This document shows positions 34,414 to 42,288 of a stretch of 64,000 nucleotides of DNA, in pieces. Each line of letters begins with the position of its first letter. Position 1 is the stretch's first letter. The stretch spans positions 1,178,001 to 1,242,000 of the forward strand of contig NZ_CP038800.1 in assembly GCF_024400535.1 (NCBI RefSeq). The letters run 5' to 3'. The translations under genes were made by a program, and so were the position numbers. Below the pieces are notes generated by a model. The model was not told where the DNA came from, ran no database searches, and saw only the letters and a list, made by a program, of their open reading frames with translations. The stretch comes from Treponema denticola. Its GTDB lineage: Bacteria > Spirochaetota > Spirochaetia > Treponematales > Treponemataceae.

Positions 34414-34440
34414 ATACCCGTATATTTGTAAAAGAGGAGG
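34400..34440. repeat. half copy of the 122-bp palindromic element
   Basis: The CGACGCAGTAGATACCCGTA-type sequence is the reverse complement of the left part of the element at 10679-10710, preceded by the ACCGCCATCCG part of its flank. The middle is deleted. It forms the tail of the Rpn gene. Confidence 0.7.
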
Positions 34441-34448
34441 TATTGAAT

Positions 34449-34544
34449 ATGTTATTAGCCGAATATGATTATGAAACAGATATAGCTGTACAGCGTGCTG
34501 AAGAGCGTGAAATAGTCTTTGCTGAAGGAATTGAGAACCTCTAA
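34449..34544 (+). pseudogene. C-terminal fragment of a second Rpn gene
   Basis: The 31 codons (MLLAEYDYETDIAVQRAEER then EIVFAEGIENL) match the C-terminal part of the neighbouring Rpn gene from its internal ATG. The joint with the palindromic element is at the same place as in the broken gene at 10663. Too short to be functional. Confidence 0.8.
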
Positions 34545-34568
34545 AAAATTCAGCTTTTTAGAGGTTCT
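34534..34568 (+). terminator. terminator hairpin
   Basis: A perfect 14-bp stem (34534-34547 with 34555-34568) and a 7-base loop, followed by TTT. It overlaps the stop of the Rpn fragment. Confidence 0.85.
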
Positions 34569-34651
34569 TTAATACGAATAAAGTTTTAAACAAATGCTTT
34601 TGCAGCGAAGTGTAACCGCAGCACAGCTTCGAACGAAAAGCAATATACGAT

Positions 34652-35623
34652 TTAATCCTTAAACCTGATTCTTACCGAACCTATTCCGCCTTTGACGGTA
34701 ATTGAATTTTGGGCGATTGAACCGCTTTTTTGCCTATCGGCTAAAAATGTTTTTGATTTTTTACCGTTTATTATAACCTCTCCTAAACCTGCACTTACAT
34801 CAAAATTATAATCTTTTTCGGAACCATTTATTTTAAGATCAACTTCGCCTATTCCACCCTTGACTGAGGTCTTACCCAGGGCCGTACCCGAAAAGCTAAA
34901 TGAGCCGACGCCGGATTTTATATCCATATTGGTTACTGTCGAATCCTTAAAGTTTACTTCTCCGACTCCGGCTTTGATTTCGGCATCCTTTGAAATCTTT
35001 GCATCATAAATATTTACTTCACCGACTCCTGCTGAAAGATTAAATTTTTCTACATTGATATCGTGAATATCGAGTTCTCCGACTCCGCTCTTTATTTCAA
35101 AATTATTAAATACAATATTCCGCGGCAGGCTGATATATATTTTAGGCGAATTATTTTTAAAATTAAAACCAAGATTTTTAAAAAACTTTGAAGGAGTGTT
35201 GTCTTCAAAACTGATTGTGTCTCCTTTTTTTTCTACATCGAAATACTTAGGATTAATCCGTTGAATTTTATATGAGGCTTCATCAGCGCGATCGCTTATT
35301 TCTATTTTTACCTCTCCGACTTCTGCCTTAAGAAAAAAATTCTTAATTCCATCCAAGCTGATTGTTTCAGCCTTTTCGTACTCATCTCCAAAATACTCGT
35401 TCATATCATCCCCCCAAGATTCCAGGTCGTTTTCCATATCTTCTATGCCGTCTTCCATACTCTCGGCCGCCGACATAATTTTATTATACGTTCTGTCAAT
35501 AAAATTTCGTTCACGAATTTTACGTCTAGATTTATAAAAAAATCTTCCGCCTAAACTATAACCTATGCCGATAAGCATAAGTCCCAAAAGAATAATTAAA
35601 ATTGTCTTTCCTATTTTATTCAT
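34652..35623 (-). CDS. DUF4097-type membrane-anchored protein
   Basis: The 323-residue protein has an N-terminal membrane segment (ILIILLGLMLIGIGYSLGG), a Glu/Asp-rich linker and a beta-helix-like DUF4097 domain with repeated AGVGEVNIYDA, AGVGEVNFKDS and GGIGEVDLKING units, about one per 20 residues. It is the last gene of the PadR/DUF1700/DUF4097 cluster on this strand. The family is thought to be linked to envelope stress sensing, but the function is unproven. Confidence 0.82.
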   Translation of the reverse strand: MNKIGKTILIILLGLMLIGIGYSLGGRFFYKSRRKIRERNFIDRTYNKIMSAAESMEDGIEDMENDLESWGDDMNEYFGDEYEKAETISLDGIKNFFLKAEVGEVKIEISDRADEASYKIQRINPKYFDVEKKGDTISFEDNTPSKFFKNLGFNFKNNSPKIYISLPRNIVFNNFEIKSGVGELDIHDINVEKFNLSAGVGEVNIYDAKISKDAEIKAGVGEVNFKDSTVTNMDIKSGVGSFSFSGTALGKTSVKGGIGEVDLKINGSEKDYNFDVSAGLGEVIINGKKSKTFLADRQKSGSIAQNSITVKGGIGSVRIRFKD

Positions 35624-35664
35624 ATAAATCCCCTTAATGATGTTTTGTGTGAACCGTTTATCGA

Positions 35665-35865
35665 TTATCTTAATAATTTAATAATCGCAAGTATTATTAA
35701 AGCCGGAATACCCAGAACGATTGCACCTGCAAATAAAACCGGTATCAGCCAAAAGACCAGTTTAAAAGCAAGAGCTAAAATTCCCCCTACAATCCCGAAG
35801 ACTGCAGCAATAATCCCGAAAACAAAAACAATAATTAAAAAAGCAATTAACATTTTTCCCTCCAT
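35665..35865 (-). CDS. small hydrophobic membrane protein (66 residues)
   Basis: It is nearly all hydrophobic, with two membrane segments (MLIAFLIIVFVFGIIAAVFG and FWLIPVLFAGAIVLGIPALI). It sits in the DUF1700/DUF4097 operon, 41 bases before the DUF4097 gene. Start at ATG with GGAGG upstream. A likely co-subunit of the membrane proteins in this cluster (inference). Confidence 0.7.
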   Translation of the reverse strand: MEGKMLIAFLIIVFVFGIIAAVFGIVGGILALAFKLVFWLIPVLFAGAIVLGIPALIILAIIKLLR

Positions 35866-35870
35866 AAAGT

Positions 35871-35938
35871 ATGTTTTGTGCGAAGCACAAAACTCGAAGA
35901 TAAATAGTGAGGCAGAATTTCTGCCGAGCTATTTATCG
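35871..35938 (+). repeat. two-hairpin repeat, copy 4 (inside an operon)
   Basis: Hairpin A is GTTTTGTGC (35873-35881) with GCACAAAAC (35885-35893). Hairpin B is GATAAATAG (35899-35907) with CTATTTATC (35929-35937), with an inner GGCAGAA/TTCTGCC stem. It lies between two genes of the minus-strand cluster. Confidence 0.85.
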
Positions 35939-35950
35939 CCCCTCCATAAA

Positions 35951-36481
35951 TTAAATTTTTTTTACCAGCTGCGATATTTTTCTTATAATCGCAGTAACAA
36001 AAAGGTATAAAAGTCTGGTAAAACCTATGGCTATTAAAATAGCTCCTATTAAAAGAATGCCCGTACCGAAGTCTACAAAAAGCATACCGAAAGCGAATAC
36101 TGCCAATATACCGCCGCCGAAAACAAGGGCAATAGAGGCAACGCAAAGTCCTACGCATAGAAGAACTATTACTACGGTAAGAATTACGGCCAAGGGTATT
36201 GCAATCGGAGCTGCAAAGATTCCGAGGATTGTAAACCATAAGGCTCTTAAACCTCCCCTTGCAGATTTTCTTGCTCCTTCGGCTTCTTTTATTGCATAGT
36301 CCGAAAGAATTTTTGAAGCAATGTGGGCAGGGCTTCTAAGCTCGTCTATTACCGTTTGCTCATTTTCACTTCCAGCCTCATCAAAATATTCTTCATAGAA
36401 TTTAATTGCTTCCTTTCTATCCTTATAGGGCAGATGCCGAAGCCTGTCTTCAAGCTCTTCAATGAATTCTCTTCTTTTCAT
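35951..36481 (-). CDS. DUF1700-family membrane protein
   Basis: The 176-residue protein has the DUF1700 N-terminus (REFIEELEDRLRHLPYKDRKEAIKFYEEYFDEAG) and four membrane segments after residue 80. In other bacteria these proteins are co-encoded with PadR regulators and DUF4097 proteins, as here. A single base separates it from the preceding gene of the operon. Function unknown. Confidence 0.85.
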   Translation of the reverse strand: MKRREFIEELEDRLRHLPYKDRKEAIKFYEEYFDEAGSENEQTVIDELRSPAHIASKILSDYAIKEAEGARKSARGGLRALWFTILGIFAAPIAIPLAVILTVVIVLLCVGLCVASIALVFGGGILAVFAFGMLFVDFGTGILLIGAILIAIGFTRLLYLFVTAIIRKISQLVKKI

Positions 36482-36482
36482 T

Positions 36483-37676
36483 TTATTCTCCTTCCCGAGT
36501 GGTTATTTTAATTTTTCCGAAAGCAGTGCTGATCTTTATATTGGTATCTGAAGCAGTACTTCCGAGGTTAAGCCTATCTCCTCGTCCTTCAATATTTTTC
36601 CCATTTAGTTTTACACTGCCTTGTTTGGAAAAAATATTTATATCGTAATTTTCTACTTTATCAGGTAAATTAAGATCCACTGAACCTATGGCAGAATTAA
36701 TTTTAGCATAGTCATGCAGATTTCCTTGGAATATTATGCTTCCTGCTCCGGTGTTTAGTATAACTTCATTAAAATCACATTTTTGGAATTTATTCGTTCC
36801 CGCCCCCGTATTGAATTTCCCTCTATCCGATTTTAATTCATTTCCCGTTATATTTCCGGCTCCCGAATTTGCATTGATGTAGGAGCTTTCGGTTTTTATA
36901 AAGTCAATTGTTCCTGCCCCTGTCGATGCGGAAATATTACCGGCTTTTATGTTTTCAAATTTTATAGCACCTGCTGAAGAAGAAAGCTTCATAGTTTCAA
37001 TATCAATATCGCTTATATTTATAGCACCTGCAGAAGTATTGAAATCTATTTTTTTGTGTAGACCGCTTTTTACTACAAAATTTCCGCATGTTGTGTAGCC
37101 TTCAATAACTTCTACATTTACTTCTTCTATTTTTAAAGAACCCATCTGGGAATTAAATTCGAGTTTTTCAATATGAGTATCTTTGGGAATGTTTATGAGG
37201 ATTTCTCTTTTGCTTGCATTAAAAGAGGTGTTTATGTTAAAATTTTCCAAAAAGGAAGCAAAGCCTTTTTTGCTGAAAAAGAAAACGGGCTTTTCCTTTA
37301 TTATAAGTTTTCCGTTTTCAATCTTTGCCGAAAAATCATCATCCGCAATATTTTGAGTAGTATACTCAATTTTTTCTTCTTGAGAAGCATTTATTAAAAC
37401 TTTTGCGGCTGTTATGTTTAAAATAATTTCCGAAATGCTTTCATCGGGAGAAAACTGCTGGGAGACTTGAGTGTTTTCACCCCTATATGAGGTTTTATGA
37501 AAATCTATAATCTCCTCTGCAAGTTTTTTAGGTGCTCCAAGTTCTTCAATTGCTGCTTCTTCGTTTTCGGCATCTTCAAAGTATTCTTCATAAAACTCGA
37601 TCGTATTTTTTCTGTCTTCAGGTTTTAAAACCGAAAGATAAGAATTAAGTTCCGTTAAAAATTGGTCCTTTGTCAT
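36483..37676 (-). CDS. DUF1700-DUF4097 fusion protein
   Basis: The 397-residue protein begins with the same DUF1700 motif (KDQFLTELNSYLSVLKPEDRKNTIEFYEEYFEDAENEE) and continues into a DUF4097 beta-helix (SSAGAIKFENI, STGAGTIDFIKT, NSGAGNITGNELKS, NTGAGSIIFQGN). It lacks membrane segments, unlike its neighbours. It may be the soluble component of the cluster. Confidence 0.85.
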   Translation of the reverse strand: MTKDQFLTELNSYLSVLKPEDRKNTIEFYEEYFEDAENEEAAIEELGAPKKLAEEIIDFHKTSYRGENTQVSQQFSPDESISEIILNITAAKVLINASQEEKIEYTTQNIADDDFSAKIENGKLIIKEKPVFFFSKKGFASFLENFNINTSFNASKREILINIPKDTHIEKLEFNSQMGSLKIEEVNVEVIEGYTTCGNFVVKSGLHKKIDFNTSAGAINISDIDIETMKLSSSAGAIKFENIKAGNISASTGAGTIDFIKTESSYINANSGAGNITGNELKSDRGKFNTGAGTNKFQKCDFNEVILNTGAGSIIFQGNLHDYAKINSAIGSVDLNLPDKVENYDINIFSKQGSVKLNGKNIEGRGDRLNLGSTASDTNIKISTAFGKIKITTREGE

Positions 37677-37686
37677 CTTTAATCTC

Positions 37687-38002
37687 CTAAATGGCTGTTC
37701 CCTTAAAAATTTTGTCTATCAGTTCCTTATAGGACTTCCATTCTTCAATGTAGAGTTCATGCTGCCTTAATCCTGCAGGCGTTATTTTATAGTACTTACG
37801 GTTCCGCCCGTCGATAGGCTGATCGTAGGTTTCCAAATATCCGCTTGTTTGCAGTCTTTTTTAGAACAGGGTATAAGGTAGATTCCGATATTGGAAGAAG
37901 GCTTTTGACATCCTGCGTTAATTTGTAGCCGTAAGAATCCGAGTCTTTTAAAAGGGCTAGAACGCAGGCTTCAAGCAAGCCCGTATTTATCGAAAAAATC
38001 AT
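37687..38002 (-). pseudogene. PadR-family regulator with a one-base frameshift
   Basis: The start (INTGLLEACVLALLKDSDSYGYKLTQDVKSLLPISESTLYPVL) is a textbook PadR winged helix. After it, the frame is lost in a run of six T (37857-37862, A on the coding strand). With five T the protein continues correctly (KRLQTSGYLETYDQPIDGRNRKYYKITPAG...) to TAG at 37687, 104 residues. Either a true inactivation, a phase-variable tract or an error in the sequence. The natural start of the operon is its promoter at about 38003-38100. Confidence 0.85.
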
Positions 38003-38100
38003 CCCATTAACCTCCTTGCTATATCCGATATTATATAATACTGTTTAGTATATTATTTATGGTTATATATTATATAAAATATAATATTATGTCAAGTATA
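38003..38100. promoter_or_regulatory. AT-rich divergent control region of the PadR cluster
   Basis: A set of overlapping TATAATACT/AGTATATTAT-type dyads lies in 38025-38090, the type of site PadR regulators bind. No exact operator can be fixed. The antiporter gene diverges to the right. Confidence 0.45.
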
Positions 38101-38125
38101 AATATGAATTTTTTTATAAAAAATT

Positions 38126-38154
38126 TTGACAAATTTTGAAATATATGATAGTAT
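38126..38154 (+). promoter_or_regulatory. promoter of the antiporter gene
   Basis: TTGACA (38126-38131), 17 bases, TAGTAT (38149-38154). Confidence 0.65.
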
Positions 38155-38186
38155 GTGCACATAATTACTTATATGGAGTTTGATTA

Positions 38187-39492
38187 ATGATAAATCCCTT
38201 GATCCTTTCTGTTGTTGCTATGATTGTCTTATGTTTATTCCAAGTAAATATTTTAGTCTCGATCATTCTTTCTGCCGTATTGGGCGGATATGTGGGCGGT
38301 TTGAGCCCTTCCGAGATAATGAATGCTATGGTTTTAGGAATGGGAGATAATGCCGAGATAGTACTTTCCTACGCCTTACTTGGTATTATTGCTGCTGCAA
38401 TTAATGAGACCTTTCTTGTTGACTTTATTGCCTTAAAATTTTATAAGAATTTAAAAGGTAAAAAGGTTTTGCTTTTATTTTTGATAACCCTAATCGGTAT
38501 TGTGTCTGAATCATTAATTCCGATACATATTTCTTGGATACCTCTAGTCCTTCCTCTCCTTTTGGTTATTATGAACAGTATGAGGCTTGACAGACGCGCC
38601 GTGGCATGCAGTTTGACTTTTTAGTTTGACTTTTTCTTTAATATGGCCGTATTTGATTTTTCCTATAGGTTTCGGTCTGGTCTTTCATACGATTATAGCT
38701 AATGCGATGGTGCAAAACGGCCTTAATTTTAAAGTAAACGATGTTTGGAAGGCTATGCTCGTACCGGCATTCTTCCTTATAGTAGGCTGGCTTGTTTCTA
38801 TTTTTATTTCTTACCGTAAACCCCGTAGCTATGATCAGCAAGGCTTTGAATTTGATATGGAAGTTGAAGTAAAATTTGGAAGAAAAGAATGGTTATCTCT
38901 TGCTTCGATTATTATTTTATGTGTAGTTCAGGTAATTACCGGTTCAATGGTATGGGGCTGCATAGCAAGTATAACGGTTTTGCTTGGAACCGCTACAGCT
39001 GATGTACGCCGATCAAATGAAAGAATGCACTATAGTATGAGAATTATGGGCGGTATTGCTTTTATAATGCTTGCTGCAGGAGGTTTTTCAAAGATTATGA
39101 TTGCAACAGGTAGTATAGAAACACTTGTTTCCGATACTGTTGCCGTATTCGGAACCGGTAAATTTATTATGGCTCTTTTAATGTTGTTGATAGGCTTACT
39201 CATTACTATGGGAATAGGAACCTGTTTTGGCAGTGTTCCGATAATTGCCGCCTTATATGTTCCTTTAGGCATAAAATTAGGTTTCAGTCCTCTTGCGATC
39301 GCCTGTCTTGTCGGAACAGCCGCTGCTCTGGGCGATGCGGGTTCTCCATCTTCTGATGTTACATTGGGCCCTACAAGCGGTCTGATTACGGACCGTCAGC
39401 ATAATCATATTTGGGATACATGTATTCCTACATTTTTACACTTTAATATTCCATTATTGATTGGCGGCTTAATAGGTGCTTTGATCCTATAA
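38187..39492 (+). pseudogene. NhaC/YuiF-type sodium/proton antiporter, split by a tandem duplication
   Basis: The first part (38187-38624, 145 codons) ends ACSLTF then stop; the second (38626-39492, 288 codons) begins at MTFSLIWPYLIFPIGFG. The break is a 13-bp unit, AGTTTGACTTTTT, present twice at 38610-38635. With one copy the frame is continuous (RRAVACSLTFSLIWPYL) and gives about 430 residues with twelve or so membrane segments and the GSVPIIAALYVPLG and LGDAGSPSSDVTLGPTSG motifs of the family. As it stands the full transporter is not made. Confidence 0.9.
38610..38635 (+). repeat. 13-bp tandem duplication causing the frameshift
   Basis: AGTTTGACTTTTT at 38610-38622 is repeated exactly at 38623-38635. 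A reversible gain/loss would switch the antiporter off and on. Confidence 0.95.
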
Positions 39493-39518
39493 AAATTGAA
39501 TATATTTGGAGGTAAAAT

Positions 39519-40040
39519 ATGAAAAAAATAATTTTGATTACTTTATTTTTTATGTGTATTTTGGCTATGGGCTTTTCCGAAGATCCGGCTACCGGTTTAT
39601 GGAAAAGCGTGGATGAAAAAACCAATGAGGTTACCGGCGTCTGGAACATTTATGAAAAAGACGGAAAATTGTTTGGAGAAATGCTTGTTACAGTAGGACA
39701 TGATCCTAAGGAGCTTGCGTCTTCTTGTAAAGAATCCTATAAAGGTTTTCCTAAAGCCGGAAAGGTAAACGAAATGCCGCTCGTAGGCACGCCTTTTATT
39801 TACAATCTTGTAAAAAAAGAAGCCGGTTCATGGCATAAGGGCTATATCATTGATCCGGGTGATGGCAAGTATTACTATTGCAAAATAAAATTTCACAAGG
39901 CTGACGGTAAAAAATTTAAAACCGATACCCTTGAAATGCGCGGAGAAATCGGTCTCGGCATAGGACGCAGCCAATATTGGCTTAGAACCGACAAGGCAGA
40001 AACCGATGGATTGATCAAAAACAATGTAGTTAAGAATTAG
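39519..40040 (+). CDS. exported DUF2147-family protein
   Basis: The 173-residue protein has a signal peptide (KKIILITLFFMCILAMGFS) and the DUF2147 pattern: DPATGLWKSVDEKTNEVTGVWNIYEKDGKLFGEML, GKYYYCKIKFHKADGKK, LEMRGEIGLGIGRSQYWLR. It is a small periplasmic beta-rich protein of unknown role. A TTGGAGG site precedes the ATG. Confidence 0.88.
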   Translation: MKKIILITLFFMCILAMGFSEDPATGLWKSVDEKTNEVTGVWNIYEKDGKLFGEMLVTVGHDPKELASSCKESYKGFPKAGKVNEMPLVGTPFIYNLVKKEAGSWHKGYIIDPGDGKYYYCKIKFHKADGKKFKTDTLEMRGEIGLGIGRSQYWLRTDKAETDGLIKNNVVKN

Positions 40041-40042
40041 TG

Positions 40043-40786
40043 TTAGCGTAATTCCGTATCGGGGATAAGGCTTTTTGCAGTGGCTGTAAAGGCTTGAGCT
40101 TGGGAGAGAGGGTAGGGCTCTACCGAGTTCCATTCAGGGGCTAGACAGGCTCCCGGTACAAATTGGGCTAGTCTCCATCTTGCAGTTTTGGGCAGGATGG
40201 AGGCTATTTTTTTTATTTCATCTTCAGATACGAGGGATGGAGCCAAAACGGTTCTATATTCTACTTCCGTTTTTTCGGTATTTGATTTTAGAATATCTAG
40301 GGTTTTTAGAAGTGCTGTTTTTGCTTTTTCTGCGGCTGAAGCGGTTTTTGAGGCTAAAAGTTCCCCGTACCTTTCAGGTGAAGTCTTTAGGTCGATGGCT
40401 ATCATGTCAGGTTTAAGATTGGGAGAGCTTAAAATCTCTTCTATGCGTTCCGGAAAAAGGCCGTTTGTGTCTATTTTGACTGCAAGGTTTAAGGACTTTG
40501 CTCTTTCGATTAGCTCGAACAAGGCCGGGGACATGAAGGGCTCCCCCCCTGATATTACAAGGCCTGAAATAAGGTTTTTCCTTCTTTCTAAAAATGTATA
40601 GATTTCGCTAAGCTCATAATAATCGTTGGAGCTTTCAGGATTTGCATTAAAGGAAGAAGGCGAGGCTAGGGCGAGCTCTGCATTGTGGCAGTAGGGGCAT
40701 CGCATATTGCAGCCGGGCAAAAAAACCGCCGCTGCGACGCGGCGGGGAAAATTAACTAAGGTGGTTTTTTGTAAACCTGCAAGCAT
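40043..40786 (-). CDS. nrdG: anaerobic ribonucleotide reductase activating protein (radical SAM)
   Basis: I choose the ATG at 40786-40784, overlapping the stop of the preceding gene (TAATG), over a start 25 codons upstream. The 247-residue protein has the radical SAM motif CNMRCPYC in LPGCNMRCPYCHNAEL, then ISGGEPF and DTNGLFPE. It installs the glycyl radical on NrdD. The partner NrdD proper is not seen; only a small NrdD-like protein precedes it. Confidence 0.93.
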   Translation of the reverse strand: MLAGLQKTTLVNFPRRVAAAVFLPGCNMRCPYCHNAELALASPSSFNANPESSNDYYELSEIYTFLERRKNLISGLVISGGEPFMSPALFELIERAKSLNLAVKIDTNGLFPERIEEILSSPNLKPDMIAIDLKTSPERYGELLASKTASAAEKAKTALLKTLDILKSNTEKTEVEYRTVLAPSLVSEDEIKKIASILPKTARWRLAQFVPGACLAPEWNSVEPYPLSQAQAFTATAKSLIPDTELR

Positions 40787-41073
40787 TAGGCTATTTGTTC
40801 TTTTTTTTCTGAAAGGTTTTCCGAACTTGAAAAATTTAAGGAGCCGCTGATGGGCGGGCAATCACAGCCGGACAGAGTTTTTCCAATCCTTTCGTTTTCG
40901 GAAGAGAACATAAGCCTATGGTTATATTCTTCCCGTTTTCCTTTGTTCCAGTTGCGGACCGACCGGTAGTAGCCTACGATTCTGGCATAAACCTCAGTTC
41001 CCGTACCATGAACATTTTCAAGTTCTTTTTTTACCTCTTCAATTTCTGCATTGACTTTTTCAATGTCTCTCAT
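40786..41073 (-). CDS. small NrdD C-terminal-like protein
   Basis: The 95-residue protein has a coiled N-terminus (KVNAEIEEVKKELENV) and the segment EVYARIVGYYRSVRNWNKGKREEY, which matches the C-terminal end of anaerobic ribonucleotide reductases. It then has CDCPPI near its C-terminus. It is too short to be the catalytic NrdD, so it may be a stand-alone cysteine/glycyl-radical tail or a relic. It is co-transcribed with nrdG under the NrdR-type promoter at 41133-41161. Family resemblance sure; role not. Confidence 0.75.
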   Translation of the reverse strand: MRDIEKVNAEIEEVKKELENVHGTGTEVYARIVGYYRSVRNWNKGKREEYNHRLMFSSENERIGKTLSGCDCPPISGSLNFSSSENLSEKKEQIA

Positions 41074-41132
41074 TTTTTCCTCCCAGCTTTCGGAATAAAG
41101 CGTTATTTAGCGTTCTATTCCTTATATCGGCC

Positions 41133-41161
41133 ATTCTAACACTATATATAGTGTTTGTCAA
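41133..41161 (-). promoter_or_regulatory. promoter with NrdR box in its spacer
   Basis: On the minus strand TTGACA (41161-41156) and TAGAAT (41138-41133) are 17 bases apart, and the whole spacer is the palindrome AACACTATATATAGTGTT (41138-41155). It contains ACACTATATATAGTGT, a perfect match to the known NrdR box. Only one box is seen; two are usual. Confidence 0.92.
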
Positions 41162-41203
41162 GTAAAAAGTTAAAAAAATGATAATTTTTGCGAATTTTTT
41201 CTC

Positions 41204-41232
41204 TTGATGTATATAAAAATGTGTATTATAAT
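41204..41232 (+). promoter_or_regulatory. promoter of the first MNT/HEPN module
   Basis: TTGATG (41204-41209), 17 bases, TATAAT (41227-41232). The ATG begins 7 bases later, so the message is likely leaderless. The same TTGATG-TATATAAAAATGT sequence recurs at 41913. Confidence 0.75.
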
Positions 41233-41238
41233 ATCAAT

Positions 41239-41547
41239 ATGAAACCCAAAGAAAAAAAAGAGATTTTTAATTTCTTAGAATATAATAAAAACATTCTCCA
41301 GTCCTATGGCGTAAAAAAAATAGGTCTTTTTGGTTCTTATGTACATGATCAACAAAATAAAAATAGCGATATTGATATATTAGTAGAATTCCATGCTGAT
41401 AAAAAAAATTATAATAACTTTATAAATTTAGTTTATTACTTGGAAGATAATTTGAATACAAAAATAGATTTATTAACCATAGAAAGTTTAAGTCCTTATA
41501 TTGGTAATAGAATACTCAATGAGGTTGAATATGTATCGATCAAATGA
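41239..41547 (+). CDS. MNT-type minimal nucleotidyltransferase (antitoxin)
   Basis: The start is at ATG 41239 (KPKEKKEIFNFL), with a promoter directly before it. The 102-residue protein has GLFGSYVHDQQNKNSDIDILVEF: the GS-x-SDxD nucleotidyltransferase motif. MNT proteins AMPylate and silence HEPN RNase partners. The partner HEPN gene begins 16 bases before its stop but is frameshifted. Confidence 0.88.
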   Translation: MKPKEKKEIFNFLEYNKNILQSYGVKKIGLFGSYVHDQQNKNSDIDILVEFHADKKNYNNFINLVYYLEDNLNTKIDLLTIESLSPYIGNRILNEVEYVSIK

Positions 41548-41877
41548 AGAGTTATTCAAGCATATTTTTGATGAAATTGTTTTTTTTTAGAATCTGAAAC
41601 AAGGGCCATATCAAAAGAAGTATTTTTAAAAGATGAAAAAACGCAACGAGCTTTTGCACGAAGTATTGAAATTATCGGAGAAGCCGTTAAAAATATTTCA
41701 ACTGATGTAATAATTAAATATAAAGAAGTTCCATGGAGAAATATTGCCGGTATGAGAGATAAACTCATTCATGGTTATTTTTCAGTTGATTATGAAATTG
41801 TGTGGGATGTTGCAAAAAATATCATTCCTGAATTTAAGGATCAGCTGATAAAAATTATGAATGCAGAAAAAAAATAA
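41531..41877 (+). pseudogene. HEPN-domain toxin with a homopolymer frameshift
   Basis: ATG 41531 opens YRSNEELFKHIFDEIVFF and meets TAG in a run of nine T (41580-41588). With ten T the frame continues as FLESETRAISKEVFLKDEKTQRAFARSIEIIGEAVKNIS...MRDKLIHGYFSVDYEIVW, the RX4-6H HEPN pattern, to TAA at 41875. About 115 residues are restored. The break is a one-base loss in a long T tract, so phase variation or sequencing error are both possible. Confidence 0.88.
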
Positions 41878-41912
41878 GCAAAGTTGTAAAACCTTTTTAC
41901 AATTTTTTTCTA

Positions 41913-41941
41913 TTGATGTATATAAAAATGTATGGTATATT
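41913..41941 (+). promoter_or_regulatory. promoter of the second MNT/HEPN module
   Basis: TTGATG (41913-41918), 17 bases, TATATT (41936-41941), followed by a GGAGG-led ATG at 41964. Confidence 0.7.
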
Positions 41942-41963
41942 TTAGATGTACCTTGGAGGAAGT

Positions 41964-42288
41964 ATGTCTGCTTTTGAAAAACTTAGAAAAAACGGAATAA
42001 ATATTTCGGAAAAAGATATAAAAATTATTGCGGCTAAATATTCCATTAAAGAAATATCGGTTTTTCGGTTCTTCTATTCGTGATGACTTTGACACTGATA
42101 GTGATATAGATTTACTTATCGAATTTTATAATTCGGAAACTATTTCTTTATACGATATAATTGATATTCAAGAGTATTTTGAAAAAATTACACAACGTCC
42201 TGTTGATATTGTTGAACCGGAAGGATTGCGTAATCCATATCGTAGGGAGAATATTTTAAAAACAAAGGAAATACTATATGCAGCTTAA
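41964..42288 (+). pseudogene. MNT nucleotidyltransferase with a one-base frameshift
   Basis: From ATG 41964 (GGAGG before it) the frame reads SAFEKLRKNGINISEKDIKIIAAKYSIKEISVF and then leaves at a run of five T (42061-42065). With four T it continues FGSSIRDDFDTDSDIDLLIEF, the nucleotidyltransferase motif, to 42288. The active site straddles the break, so the protein is inactive as read. Confidence 0.88.

Noticed and set aside
35645-36299. Plus-strand frames opposite the DUF1700 cluster
   Set aside because: They mirror the minus-strand membrane genes, which have family matches.
40188-40601. 137-codon plus-strand frame
   Set aside because: Antisense of nrdG, which has clear radical SAM motifs.
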